Source of the DNA: Methylosinus sp. LW4
Lineage (GTDB): Bacteria; Pseudomonadota; Alphaproteobacteria; Rhizobiales; Beijerinckiaceae
Assembly (NCBI RefSeq): GCF_000379125.1
Contig: NZ_KB900626.1
Location: forward strand, 1,459,748-1,523,747
Length of the DNA stretch: 64,000 nt
Reading direction: 5' to 3'
The first letter of the stretch is position 1. The number at the start of each line of letters is the position of its first letter. Positions 26,572 through 35,421 of the stretch are shown piece after piece. A program made the position numbers and the translations under genes. The notes under the pieces were generated by a model. That model did not search any database, was not told the origin of the DNA, and saw nothing but the letters and a program-made list of their open reading frames with translations.

Positions 26572-27391
26572 GGGTAGAGACCTGTTCCAGAATGCGTTCG
26601 GGGTGGGTGAAGACTTCGAAGTCGCGGCCGCGCACGACCGCCACCAAGGTCATGCCACATTTCTCCGCCGTGCGCACGGCCAGAGCCGTGGGCGCAGAGA
26701 CTGCGGCAATAATGGACGCGCCGATGCGGGCGGCCTTTTGGACGAGCTCCACGGAAATGCGGCTCGTCATCAGCACGACGCCCTGCGAGGCGGGCAGGCC
26801 CTGGCGCGCCAGCGCGCCGGCGAGCTTGTCCAGCGCATTGTGCCGGCCGACATCCTCGCGAACGATCAGCGCGTCCGACTCCGGCGCCCAGAAGGCGGCG
26901 GCGTGGACGGCGCGCGTCTCGCGATTGAGCGTTTGCGCGCCGGGCAAGCGGTCCATGGCGGCGATCAGCGCCGGCGATGAGACGCGCAGCGCATTGGCGA
27001 GAACCGGCAGCGGCCGGCTCGCCTGCTCGAGGCTCTCTATGCCGCAGAGGCCGCAGCCGGTCGGCCCGGCCATGGAGCGCTTGCGCGCCGCATAGACCTC
27101 TTGCCGTCCGCCGGCGAGCCAGCTGCGCAGCTCTATGCCGGCCTCGGAGGCGACGATCTCGAAATCGCCGGCCTCGTCGATCGAGTCGATAAGGCCTTCG
27201 GTGAGCGCGAAGCCGATGGAGAAATCCTCGAGATCGGCCGGCGTCGCCATCATCACCGCATGGGTCGAGCCGCCATAGGTGAAGGCGATGGGGGTCTCTT
27301 CCGGGATGGTGCGGGAGCTGTCCGACAGAGCATCATTGCGCCGCGCGATGCACGGAACACGAATGCTAGCGGCGGGCAGGTCCTCGTTCAT
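26561..27391 (-). CDS. fdhD: Formate dehydrogenase accessory sulphurtransferase FdhD (FdsC)
   Basis: 276 residues from MNEDLPAASIRVP. It carries the FdhD CxxC motif in TGCGLCGIESL, which takes sulphur from IscS persulphide and passes it to the bis-MGD molybdenum centre. DALIVREDVGRHNALDKLAGAL and TSRISVELVQKAARIGASIIAAVSAPTALAV are diagnostic. Known in Rhodobacter capsulatus as FdsC, which also protects the cofactor. It follows fdsA after 222 nt holding a pair of inverted palindromic repeats, an unusually long gap in an otherwise tight operon. Confidence 0.95.
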   Translation of the reverse strand: MNEDLPAASIRVPCIARRNDALSDSSRTIPEETPIAFTYGGSTHAVMMATPADLEDFSIGFALTEGLIDSIDEAGDFEIVASEAGIELRSWLAGGRQEVYAARKRSMAGPTGCGLCGIESLEQASRPLPVLANALRVSSPALIAAMDRLPGAQTLNRETRAVHAAAFWAPESDALIVREDVGRHNALDKLAGALARQGLPASQGVVLMTSRISVELVQKAARIGASIIAAVSAPTALAVRTAEKCGMTLVAVVRGRDFEVFTHPERILEQVSTHVA

Positions 27392-27416
27392 CCTCGATGT
27401 GTCTCCAGCGCGCGCT

Positions 27417-27470
27417 CCTTCTCCCGCTTGCGGGAGAAGGTGGCCCCGCAAAGCGGGGTCGGATGAGGGT
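27417..27470 (+). repeat. Palindromic repeat element, copy A
   Basis: 54 nt: a CCTTCTCCCG/CGGGAGAAGG hairpin, the linker TGG, a CCCCGC/GCGGGG hairpin and the tail TCGGATGAGGGT. Copy B at 27533 is the same element in opposite orientation with compensating changes in the second stem. Similar modules are common intergenic repeats in Rhizobiales, which is remembered and not searched here. Confidence 0.85.
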
Positions 27471-27532
27471 CCGTGCAATAGGCGACCGTCCTCGGAACCG
27501 GCCCCTATTCAATCGATGGCGCGCGATGAGAT

Positions 27533-27586
27533 ACCCTCATCCGACCCGGCTACGCCGGGCCACCTTCTCCCACGAGTGGGAGAAGG
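27533..27586 (-). repeat. Palindromic repeat element, copy B (inverted relative to copy A)
   Basis: 54 nt on the minus strand: CCTTCTCCCA, loop, TGGGAGAAGG, the linker TGG, CCCGGC/GCCGGG stem and TCGGATGAGGGT. The stem bases differ from copy A but pairing is kept. The two copies flank 62 nt and lie between fdsA and fdhD, like a BIME built from two REP units. Confidence 0.85.
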
Positions 27587-27613
27587 ATTCGCGCACGTCG
27601 ATTCGGCCCTACG

Positions 27614-30490
27614 TCACTCCGCAGCCGTCGCGATGCGACGGGCGTTCACGGAGAGCTCGCGATATTGCTCCTGCCACTCGGTCGGACCGTTGGAGGGCGA
27701 GATCTGCACCGCCGTCACCTTATATTCGGGGCAATTGGTGGCCCAATCCGAATTGTCGGTGGTGACCACATTCGCCTGCGAGAGCGGGTGATGGAAGGTG
27801 GTGTAGACGACGCCCGGCGCCACGCGATCAGTGACCTTGGCGTGCAGCGTGATCTCGCCGGCGCGGCTGGCGATGCGCACCCAATCCCCATCGCGCACGC
27901 CGCGCAGCTCGGCGTCATGCGGATGGATCTCGAGCACGTCCTCCTCGTGCCAACGGCTGTTCTCGGTGCGACGAGTCTGCGCGCCGACATTGTACTGGGA
28001 CAGGATGCGGCCCGTCGTCAGCAGCAGCGGGAAGCGCGGCCCGGTCTTCTCGTCGGTGGGGACATATTCGGTGATGACGAACTTGCCCTTGCCGCGCGTG
28101 AAGCCGTCGATGTGCATGATCGGCATGCCTTCCGGCGACGCGTCATTGCACGGCCATTGCACCGAGCCGTCCTTCTCGAGCTTCTCGTAAGAGACATTCT
28201 TGAAGGTCGGCGTCAGAGCGGCGATCTCGTCCATGATCTCGCTCGGATGCGAATAGTTCCAATCGAGGCCGAAGGCCTTGGCGAGCATTTGGGTGATCTC
28301 CCAATCGCCATAGCCGTTCTTCGGGCTCATCACCTTGCGGATGCGCTGAATGCGGCGCTCGGCGTTGGTGAAGGTGCCGTCCTTCTCGAGGAAGCTCGCG
28401 CCCGGCAGGAAGACATGGGCGTAATGCGCGGTCTCGTTCAGGAAAAGGTCCTGCACGATGACGCATTCCATCGCCTCGAGCGCCCGGCTGACATGCTTGG
28501 TGTCCGGGTCGGACTGCAGAATGTCCTCGCCTTGGCAATAGAGGCCCATGAACTCGCCGGCGATCGCCGCGTCGAACATGTTCGGGATGCGCAGGCCCGG
28601 CTCATTGTCGAGTTCGACGCCCCAGGCCTGCTCGAAGCTGTGACGCACATCGTCGTTGGAGACGTGGCGATAGCCCGGCAGCTCATGCGGGAAAGAGCCC
28701 ATGTCGCAGGAGCCCTGCACATTGTTCTGTCCGCGCAGCGGGTTCACGCCGACGCCGCGGCGGCCGAGATTGCCGGTCGCCATTGCGAGATTGGCGATGG
28801 CCATGACAGTCGTCGAGCCCTGGCTGTGCTCGGTGACGCCGAGGCCATAGTAGATGGCCGCGCGGCCGCCGGTGGCGTAGAGGCGCGCAGCGGCGCGAAT
28901 CTCTTCCGCCGGGACGCCCGAGAGCTTCTCGACCTCATCCGGGCTGTTGCGATCGTCGGAGACGAAAGCCGCCCAATCCTGGAACTCGTCCCAATCGCAA
29001 CGCTCGCGCACGAAGGCTTCATTGACGAGGCCTTCCTTGACGATCACATGCGCCAGAGCGGTGACGACCGCGACATTGGTGCCGGGCTTCAGCGCCAGAT
29101 GATGATCGGCCGAGATGTGGGGCGAGCGCACCAGATCGATGCGGCGCGGATCGACGACGATCAGCTTGGCGCCCTCGCGCAGGCGCTTCTTCATGCGCGA
29201 GCCGAACACAGGATGCGCGTCGGTCGGATTGGCGCCGATGACGAGAATGACGTCCGACTCGTCGACCGAGTCGAAATCCTGCGTGCCGGCCGAGGTGCCG
29301 AAAGCCTGGTTGAGGCCATAGCCGGTCGGCGAATGGCAGACGCGCGCGCAAGTGTCGGTGTTGTTGTTGCCGAAGCCGGCGCGGGTCAGCTTCTGGACGA
29401 GATAGGTCTCCTCATTCGAGCAACGCGAGGAGGTGATCACGCCGACCGAGCGCTTGCCATGCTTCTCGATGATCTTCTTGAAGCGATCAGCGGCGAAGGC
29501 GATGGCCTCGTCCCAGGACACGACGCGCCAGGGGTCGGTCGCCTTGTCGCGGATCATCGGCGAGGTGACGCGCTCCTTGTGCAGCGCATAGCCGTAAGCG
29601 AAGCGGCCCTTGATGCAGCTGTGACCGTGATTGGCCTTGCCGTCCTTCCACGGCACCATGCGGACGATCTCCTCGCCGCGCATTTCCGCCTTGAAGGTGC
29701 AGCCGACGCCGCAATAAGCGCAAGTGGTGACTTCCGAATGCTCCGGCTGGCCCACGGCGATCACCGACTTCTCGGTCAAGGTCGCGGTCGGGCAGGCCTG
29801 CACGCAGGCGCCGCAAGAGACGCATTCCGAATCCATGAAGGCTTCGGCCATGCCGGGCGAGACGCGGCTGTCGAAGCCGCGGCCGTCGATCGTCAGCGCG
29901 AAAGTGCCTTGAGTCTCCTCGCAGGCGCGGACGCAACGATTGCAGACGATGCATTTCGACGGGTCATAGGTGAAATAGGGATTGGACTCGTCCTTCGGCA
30001 TCCAATCGAAATTCGCCTTGCCGTCGACGCGGCTGCGGGCGAACACATGGTTGGAGCCGTCATAGCCGTAGCGCACGTCGCGCAGGCCGACCGCGCCCGC
30101 CATCGTCTGCAGCTCGCAATCGCCATTGGCGGCGCAAGTCAGGCAGTCGAGCGGATGGTCGGAGATATAGAGCTCCATCACGCCGCGGCGGATCGCCTTG
30201 AGGCGCGGCGTCTGCGTATGCACGCTCATGCCCGGCAGCACCGGCGTGGTGCAGGAGGCGGGCGTGCCGAAGCGGCCGTCGATCTCGACGACGCAGAGAC
30301 GGCAGGAGCCGAAAGCCTTCAGGCTGTCGGTGGCGCAGAGCTTGGGGATTTCCGTCCCCAGCTCCATGGCGGCGCGCATGATGGACGTGCCTTCCGGCAC
30401 GCTGACCGATACGCCGTCGATCGTCAGAGTGACTTCTTTCTCGGACTTCGACGCGGGCGTGCCGTAATCGATTTCTTTGACGAGGCTCAT
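27614..30490 (-). CDS. fdsA: NAD-dependent formate dehydrogenase alpha subunit (Mo-bis-MGD)
   Basis: 958 residues from MSLVKEIDYG. The N-terminus is NuoG-like: 2Fe-2S ligands Cys52, 63, 66, 80; His112/Cys116/119/125; two ferredoxin-type clusters at Cys180/183/186/190 and 223/226/229/233. A further 4Fe-4S site (Cys257, 260, 264, 292) precedes the molybdopterin part. Cys385 in CARVCHSPTGYG matches the Mo-ligating Cys of R. capsulatus FdsA, so this is a Cys enzyme and not a selenocysteine one. It oxidises formate to CO2, passing electrons via FdsG/FdsB to NAD, the last energy-yielding step of methane oxidation. Overlap and order with fdsB support one operon. Confidence 0.97.
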   Translation of the reverse strand: MSLVKEIDYGTPASKSEKEVTLTIDGVSVSVPEGTSIMRAAMELGTEIPKLCATDSLKAFGSCRLCVVEIDGRFGTPASCTTPVLPGMSVHTQTPRLKAIRRGVMELYISDHPLDCLTCAANGDCELQTMAGAVGLRDVRYGYDGSNHVFARSRVDGKANFDWMPKDESNPYFTYDPSKCIVCNRCVRACEETQGTFALTIDGRGFDSRVSPGMAEAFMDSECVSCGACVQACPTATLTEKSVIAVGQPEHSEVTTCAYCGVGCTFKAEMRGEEIVRMVPWKDGKANHGHSCIKGRFAYGYALHKERVTSPMIRDKATDPWRVVSWDEAIAFAADRFKKIIEKHGKRSVGVITSSRCSNEETYLVQKLTRAGFGNNNTDTCARVCHSPTGYGLNQAFGTSAGTQDFDSVDESDVILVIGANPTDAHPVFGSRMKKRLREGAKLIVVDPRRIDLVRSPHISADHHLALKPGTNVAVVTALAHVIVKEGLVNEAFVRERCDWDEFQDWAAFVSDDRNSPDEVEKLSGVPAEEIRAAARLYATGGRAAIYYGLGVTEHSQGSTTVMAIANLAMATGNLGRRGVGVNPLRGQNNVQGSCDMGSFPHELPGYRHVSNDDVRHSFEQAWGVELDNEPGLRIPNMFDAAIAGEFMGLYCQGEDILQSDPDTKHVSRALEAMECVIVQDLFLNETAHYAHVFLPGASFLEKDGTFTNAERRIQRIRKVMSPKNGYGDWEITQMLAKAFGLDWNYSHPSEIMDEIAALTPTFKNVSYEKLEKDGSVQWPCNDASPEGMPIMHIDGFTRGKGKFVITEYVPTDEKTGPRFPLLLTTGRILSQYNVGAQTRRTENSRWHEEDVLEIHPHDAELRGVRDGDWVRIASRAGEITLHAKVTDRVAPGVVYTTFHHPLSQANVVTTDNSDWATNCPEYKVTAVQISPSNGPTEWQEQYRELSVNARRIATAAE

Positions 30491-30501
30491 GGCTTTGCTC
30501 C

Positions 30502-32055
30502 TCACTCGGCGGCGGCGGGAAGCGTCGCTTTGCGGAAATCTTCTGGATAATGACGAAGGGCGCTCTCGACCGGATATGGGGCGAAGCCTCCGAGCGCGCA
30601 GAGGGAGCCGAACTTCATCGTGTTGCAGAGGTCGGACAAAAGCTCGATATTCGCCTCCACATCGACGCCTTCGACGATCTTGTCGATCGTCTCGACGCCG
30701 CGGGTGGAGCCAATGCGGCAGGGCGTGCATTTGCCGCAGCTCTCTATGGCGCAGAACTCCATGCCGAAGCGCGCCATTTGCGCCATGTCCACGGTGTCGT
30801 CAAAAACGACGAGGCCGCCATGGCCGATGAGGCTGTCGTGCTTTTGGAAAGCCTCATAGTCGAAGGGCGTGTCGAACAGCGACGGAGGCACATAGGCGCC
30901 GAGCGGGCCGCCGCATTGCACGGCGCGCACCGGGCGGCCGGTCAGCGTGCCGCCGCCGATGTCGTTGACGATCTCGCCCAGCGTCAGGCCGAAGGGCGTC
31001 TCATAGAGGCCGCCGAACTTCACATTGCCAGCGATCTGCAGCGGCATGGTGCCGCGCGAGCGGCCGACGCCGAAAGAGGCGTAATATTCGCCGCCCTTGG
31101 CGAGAATGGCCGGGGCGGTGGCGAGCGTCAGCACATTGTTGACGACCGTCGGACGCCCCATGAAGCCGACATGCGCCGGCAGCGGCGGCTTGGCGCGCAC
31201 GATGCCGCGATGGCCCTCGAGGCTCTCCAGCAGCGAGGTCTCCTCGCCGCAGACATAGGCGCCGGCGCCGATGCGCAGCTCGATGTCGAAGGCGAAGCCG
31301 GAGCCGCGCACATTCGGACCGAGCCAGCCGCCCTTGCGGGCCGCCTCCAGCGCTTCGGTCAGCACCTCGGCGCATTGCGGATATTCCGCGCGCAGATAGA
31401 TGAAGCCCTTGCTCGCGCCGATGGCGTAGCCACAGATGGTCATGCCCTCGATGAGGACGAAAGGATCGCCCTCCATCACCATGCGATCGGCGAAAGTGCC
31501 GCTATCGCCCTCGTCGGCGTTGGTGACGACATAGCGGCGATCTGCCGGAGCGTCGGCGACCGTCTTCCATTTGATGCCAGCCGGGAAGCCCGCGCCGCCG
31601 CGGCCTCGCAGGCCGGATTTGGTGACTTCCTCGATCACCTTGGCCGGGCCGATCTCGAAGGCCTTGGCGAGGCCCTGCCCGCCGCCATGGGCGACGTAAT
31701 CATCGAGATTCACGGGGTCGATAATTCCGACGCGCTCGAAGGTCACGCGCGTCTGCTTGGCCCAATAGGGATGCTCCTCGACCTTGCCGATCGAGAGCGG
31801 ATGCGCCCCGCCCTTCAGGAAGCCGGCGTCGAACAGCGAGGGAACGTCCGAGGGCTTCACATTGCCATAGCCGATGCGGCCGTCCGGCGTCTCGACCTCG
31901 ACCAGAGGCTCGAGCCACAGCAGGCCGCGCGAGCCGTTGCGGATGATCTGAATGGTCTCGCCGCGCGCGGCGGCCTCTTTCTCTATGGCGGCGAGGACGC
32001 GCTTGGCGCCCACTGCGAGCGCGGCCATGTCGCGGGGCACATAAACCTTGGTCAT
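30502..32055 (-). CDS. fdsB: NAD-dependent formate dehydrogenase beta subunit (NuoF-like)
   Basis: 517 residues from MTKVYVPRDM. An N-terminal thioredoxin-like ferredoxin domain is followed by the NuoF core: GLRGRGGAGFPAGIKW (FMN/NADH loop), NADEGDSGTFADR, GAYVCGEETSLLESLEG and the 4Fe-4S motif ESCGKCTPCRIG. It is the FMN-containing subunit that reduces NAD. Its start overlaps the stop of fdsG by 4 nt and fdsA follows after 11 nt. Confidence 0.97.
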   Translation of the reverse strand: MTKVYVPRDMAALAVGAKRVLAAIEKEAAARGETIQIIRNGSRGLLWLEPLVEVETPDGRIGYGNVKPSDVPSLFDAGFLKGGAHPLSIGKVEEHPYWAKQTRVTFERVGIIDPVNLDDYVAHGGGQGLAKAFEIGPAKVIEEVTKSGLRGRGGAGFPAGIKWKTVADAPADRRYVVTNADEGDSGTFADRMVMEGDPFVLIEGMTICGYAIGASKGFIYLRAEYPQCAEVLTEALEAARKGGWLGPNVRGSGFAFDIELRIGAGAYVCGEETSLLESLEGHRGIVRAKPPLPAHVGFMGRPTVVNNVLTLATAPAILAKGGEYYASFGVGRSRGTMPLQIAGNVKFGGLYETPFGLTLGEIVNDIGGGTLTGRPVRAVQCGGPLGAYVPPSLFDTPFDYEAFQKHDSLIGHGGLVVFDDTVDMAQMARFGMEFCAIESCGKCTPCRIGSTRGVETIDKIVEGVDVEANIELLSDLCNTMKFGSLCALGGFAPYPVESALRHYPEDFRKATLPAAAE

Positions 32056-32528
32056 GATTTCTGCGCCTCCGACGCCAGCTCGTCCAGAATCTCCGCATCG
32101 ACGCGGCCGATCGGCTCGCCGTCGTAGAGAGCGCCGGGGCTGTGGGCGCACAGGCCGAGGCAATAGATCGCCTCGACCGTCAGCGAGCCGTCATTGGCGG
32201 TCCCGCCCCATTCGAGCTTGATGCGCTCGAGGAAGTCCTTGGCGATCTTCTCCGACCCCATGGACTGGCAGGACTCCGCCCGGCACAGCTTCAGCACATG
32301 GCGGCCGGCCGGCGCGTGACGGAAATCATGGTAGAAAGTGACGACGCCATGCATCTCGGCCCGGGAGATGTTCAGCGATTGCGCCAGTTGTGGCACGACG
32401 GCCTCGGGCACATAGCCGAATTCTTCCTGGATAGCATGCAAGATAGGCAGGGCAGGACCCTCGAGCCCGAGATGGGCGTCGATGATCTCCTGCGCCCGCG
32501 CCTCGTTCCACGGAACAGCGCCAGACAT
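32052..32528 (-). CDS. fdsG: NAD-dependent formate dehydrogenase gamma subunit (NuoE-like)
   Basis: 158 residues with the thioredoxin-like 2Fe-2S fold of NuoE: HAIQEEFGYVPEAVV, VVTFYHDFRHAP, LCRAESCQSMGSE and YCLGLCAHSPGALYDGEPIGRV supply the four Cys. It is the first gene of fdsGBA-fdhD-fdsD. About 145 nt separate it from the LysR gene and a dyad typical of LysR sites lies in that gap. Confidence 0.95.
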   Translation of the reverse strand: MSGAVPWNEARAQEIIDAHLGLEGPALPILHAIQEEFGYVPEAVVPQLAQSLNISRAEMHGVVTFYHDFRHAPAGRHVLKLCRAESCQSMGSEKIAKDFLERIKLEWGGTANDGSLTVEAIYCLGLCAHSPGALYDGEPIGRVDAEILDELASEAQKS

Positions 32529-32662
32529 TTCTTCCCCGTTCTTATCGAGCGAGCCCGTTCTTAGAGAGCGGGCCTTTCTGAGCGACAGCCGCCCATTTTA
32601 GGTAATTGCCCCAACAGTGCGCCAAAAAATCGGCGGGATCAATAATCTGGAACGGTTATGTG

Positions 32663-32677
32663 ATAGGCGAATCCTAT
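32663..32677. promoter_or_regulatory. Candidate LysR-type operator (T-N11-A dyad) upstream of fdsG
   Basis: ATAGG-N5-CCTAT forms a perfect dyad with T(32664) and A(32676) 11 nt apart, the LysR box layout. It overlaps the last codons of the LysR gene and is about 135 nt before fdsG, a plausible activator position. No binding data. Confidence 0.45.
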
Positions 32678-33576
32678 AGATCGCCAACTATCGGATTCTT
32701 TGCGAGCTTCTTCGCCTCGGCGACGAGCGCGGCGACCTGTGGGATGGTCGGCTCGCGCAGCGGAACGACCAATCCGATCTCGTGGACGGCCTCCGGCTCG
32801 ACGATCGGAATAGAGCGCAAGGGGGCGGCGACTCGCAGCGAGTCGACCAGCTTTTCGGGTAGGATGGTGGCCCAACGCCCTGTCTTCACATGGGCGAAGA
32901 GCACGATGACCGAATTCGATTCGAGCGCGGGCTCGGGCTCGCCGCCGGCGTCGCGGATCAGCCGCTCGACGATGCGGCGATTCTGCATGTCCGGCGTCAG
33001 CAGGCAGAGCGGGATGCGGCCGACGTCGGCCCAGGTCACCTTGTCCCGATTGCCGAGCGGATTGTCGGCCGCGGTCAGCAGCCGATAGCGCTCGGAAAAG
33101 AGCGGCACTGTCCGCACGCGCCCCAGCGGCTCATTGTCGAGATAGGTGAGGCCGGCGTCGATCTCGAGATTGTCCAGCATGGACAAGATCTCGGTCGAAG
33201 AGCTCGTGAGAATGGTGAAGCGCACGCCGGGGTGCTTCTCGCGAAACGGCGTGGTCAGCGCGGGAATCATGGTCAGCGCCGTGGGAATGGCGGCGATCTT
33301 GAGCTGGCCGCCGAGCCCCTCCTTCAGCGTGCGCACCTCCTGCCGCATGGCGCGCGCGTCGGCGACGATGCGCTTGGCCCATTCCAGCACGCGCTCGCCC
33401 TCGGCGGTGAGGCTGTGGAAGCGGGAGGAGCGATTGACGAGCAGGACGCCGAGACTGTCCTCGAGCTGCTTGATCCCCGCGGAGAGCGTCGGCTGCGTCA
33501 CCCCGCAGAGTTCCGCGGCGCGGGAAAAGCTGCGCTCCTTGGCGACGGTGATGAAGAATTCCAGCTTGTCGATCAC
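32674..33576 (-). CDS. LysR-family regulator of the formate dehydrogenase operon
   Basis: 300 residues. The N-terminal winged helix reads MIDKLEFFITVAKERSFSRAAELCGVTQPTLSAGIKQLEDSLGVLLVNR. The rest is a periplasmic-binding-like effector domain with blocks such as KIAAIPTAL and IDAGLTYLDNEPL. It precedes fdsG on the same strand, so unlike many LysR genes it is not divergent. FdsR-type regulators are known upstream of fds operons; formate or another C1 metabolite may be the ligand, which is inference. Confidence 0.9.
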   Translation of the reverse strand: MIDKLEFFITVAKERSFSRAAELCGVTQPTLSAGIKQLEDSLGVLLVNRSSRFHSLTAEGERVLEWAKRIVADARAMRQEVRTLKEGLGGQLKIAAIPTALTMIPALTTPFREKHPGVRFTILTSSSTEILSMLDNLEIDAGLTYLDNEPLGRVRTVPLFSERYRLLTAADNPLGNRDKVTWADVGRIPLCLLTPDMQNRRIVERLIRDAGGEPEPALESNSVIVLFAHVKTGRWATILPEKLVDSLRVAAPLRSIPIVEPEAVHEIGLVVPLREPTIPQVAALVAEAKKLAKNPIVGDL

Positions 33577-33802
33577 GTCGCGCCCAAACTCCCTCTTCGC
33601 GCCCTCGAAGGACAGAATGGGACGCTCGTGGAACTATATACCTAAAGGCTTGGCGCGGCGAATTCATCGCTCGATCGGATAATGTGCGCATGAGGGCGGC
33701 CGAAAAGCGCGCCCGAACGGCGCGCAGCCGGAAAAAAACGCAGTTGACCTTGTGCGCCGCACAAATCTAATACTGAGCTGGCAGAATACACGGAGGCTGC
33801 GC

Positions 33803-34021
33803 ATGTCGTTGACACAAGATCATTTGCTCTGGGGCTATCGCCTCATTCTCGACCGCGACCCGGAACAGGAAGTGAATTTGGACAGCGCGAGCAGCTTCGA
33901 CGAGGCGCGCGCATTGCGCGAGCAGCTGATGCTTTCGCCGGAATTTATTCAAAATAATGAGAAATTGATTTTAGAGCTCCATTCGAAGCTGAAAGCGCTG
34001 AAGCCTCGCGCCGTCGCCTGA
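33803..34021 (+). CDS. Small uncharacterised protein (72 residues)
   Basis: 72 residues from the ATG after GGAGG (6-nt spacing); an upstream extension lacks a ribosome site. LLWGYRLILDRDPEQEVNLDSASSFDEARALREQLMLSPEF resembles a short helical module found at the start of some FkbM-type methyltransferases and glycosyltransferases (pattern YRL-L-REPE...LR-..LASPEF). No catalytic residues recognised; stand-alone. Downstream is a convergent acyltransferase. Function unknown. Confidence 0.6.
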   Translation: MSLTQDHLLWGYRLILDRDPEQEVNLDSASSFDEARALREQLMLSPEFIQNNEKLILELHSKLKALKPRAVA

Positions 34022-34035
34022 GCGTCGGCGAAGCT

Positions 34036-35223
34036 TCACCCGATCGCCTTATCATCGAACATCGCCGGGGCCGCGGACGAAAACGAAGCGACAATCGCTC
34101 GCCCGAAAGCGACCCCAGGTTTCTCGATCACGATGAAGGTCGCCGCCGTCAGCGCCACGACGACGATCGCGACCAAGGGCAAAAGCAGCGGCAGGCTGGC
34201 CGTATCGAGCGCCGCGAGCGCGGGCCCCCCGAAATCGAAGAGAACAAAGAGAATGACGCCATGGAATAAGTATATTCCATAGGAGCATTCTCCGAGCGCC
34301 AGAAGCGCCCGCCTCCGCAAAAGACCGAAGACGTCATTGCCGCAGGCGACAGAGGCGAAGAAGAGTCCGAAAAGAAAATCCCACGGCGTCCCGTAAGGCT
34401 TGGGCGCGCAAGCCAGGGCCGCGAGCAGGCAGGCCGACGCCGCCAGCATTCCTCCGCGCGAGGACGACCAAATCCGCGCCTTTTCGAGCTTCGTCGCCTC
34501 GCTGGCCAGCATCCCCATCGCGAATAAGGGCGGAAACGCGAGCCAATCGAGCGCCGTCAGACGCGCCATCGCCAGGCTGCCAAAAATGAGCGCCAGCGGA
34601 AGCGCCGCATTCGGCGCCTTGCCGCGCAGAAGGTCATAGGCGATCGCCATCAGCGGCAGGCCGAATAGATAGAAGGCCCACTCATATTTCAGCGACCACA
34701 GCACATAGGCGTCTATGCGGCCGCTATCGGCATGGCCAAGAAGCGGAGGCTGGCCGAGGGCCGCCACCCAGCTCAGCAGCGGCGCGAAAACCGTGTCCGG
34801 CCGAATGGAATAATCCTGCGTCCACAGAATGATCAGGCATGTCGCCACGACAGAAGCGGCGACCATCGGCGTCAGGCGGAAGAAACGGCCGACCCATAGA
34901 GCGGCGATTCTGGAAATGTGAAATCCTTCCAGCGCGACGCGATGAAATAGAAACCCTGTAATCATGAAGAATATCGACACGCTGCCGCCGCCGAGATTTT
35001 CGAGGAACAGGACAGTGGGCCGCTCCCAGCTCCCGCCGAGCCTCGTCGCCTGCATCCAGATCACGAAATGATGCATCATCACCGAGAGCGCCAGCAGACC
35101 TCGCAGACCATCTATTCGCCCGATCCGCCCGGACGACGAGGGAAGCGGAAAGCCGCAGCGAAGGAGGAGGCCGCCCGCAGCGAAGGCGGCGAGATAGGCG
35201 AGGCCTATCCCAATGCCGATCAT
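34036..35223 (-). CDS. Acyltransferase family 3 membrane protein (OafA/YrhL-like)
   Basis: About 395 residues from MIGIGIGLAYL; an open frame to 35361 would place a charged, non-hydrophobic N-terminus before it. About ten membrane segments. GRIGRIDGLRGLLALSVMMHHFVIW holds the conserved His pair of family 3 acyltransferases, then GGGSVSIFFMITGFLFHRV, RFFRLTPMV and GECSYGIYLFHGVILF. Such proteins transfer acetyl or other acyl groups to exported sugars or lipids. It is divergent from proS (198 bp) and not close to a polysaccharide cluster, so the substrate cannot be inferred. Confidence 0.82.
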   Translation of the reverse strand: MIGIGIGLAYLAAFAAGGLLLRCGFPLPSSSGRIGRIDGLRGLLALSVMMHHFVIWMQATRLGGSWERPTVLFLENLGGGSVSIFFMITGFLFHRVALEGFHISRIAALWVGRFFRLTPMVAASVVATCLIILWTQDYSIRPDTVFAPLLSWVAALGQPPLLGHADSGRIDAYVLWSLKYEWAFYLFGLPLMAIAYDLLRGKAPNAALPLALIFGSLAMARLTALDWLAFPPLFAMGMLASEATKLEKARIWSSSRGGMLAASACLLAALACAPKPYGTPWDFLFGLFFASVACGNDVFGLLRRRALLALGECSYGIYLFHGVILFVLFDFGGPALAALDTASLPLLLPLVAIVVVALTAATFIVIEKPGVAFGRAIVASFSSAAPAMFDDKAIG

Positions 35224-35421
35224 GCCCAATGGATAGACCAACGCGCCCTCCCCGGACTCTTGTCCGCGGCGCGGAGTTTCGACCGGAACGCCGGCGCAAG
35301 GCAACGTCCCTGCTCGCGCCCGGCGCCGGAATAGGCAGAAAAGCGCGGCCTCGCTCGCCATGACGGCGGGCTTGGGCTATCTCTGCGCTCGAACACCGGA
35401 ATCGAATCCCCAAGGGCAAAG

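Noticed and set aside
27665-30550. Long plus-strand open frame opposite fdsA
   Set aside because: Same antisense effect; the minus strand encodes a complete formate dehydrogenase alpha subunit with all cluster ligands.
34036-35361. Acyltransferase start at 35361
   Set aside because: The additional N-terminus is charged and non-conserved in style; ATG at 35223 begins directly at the first membrane segment.
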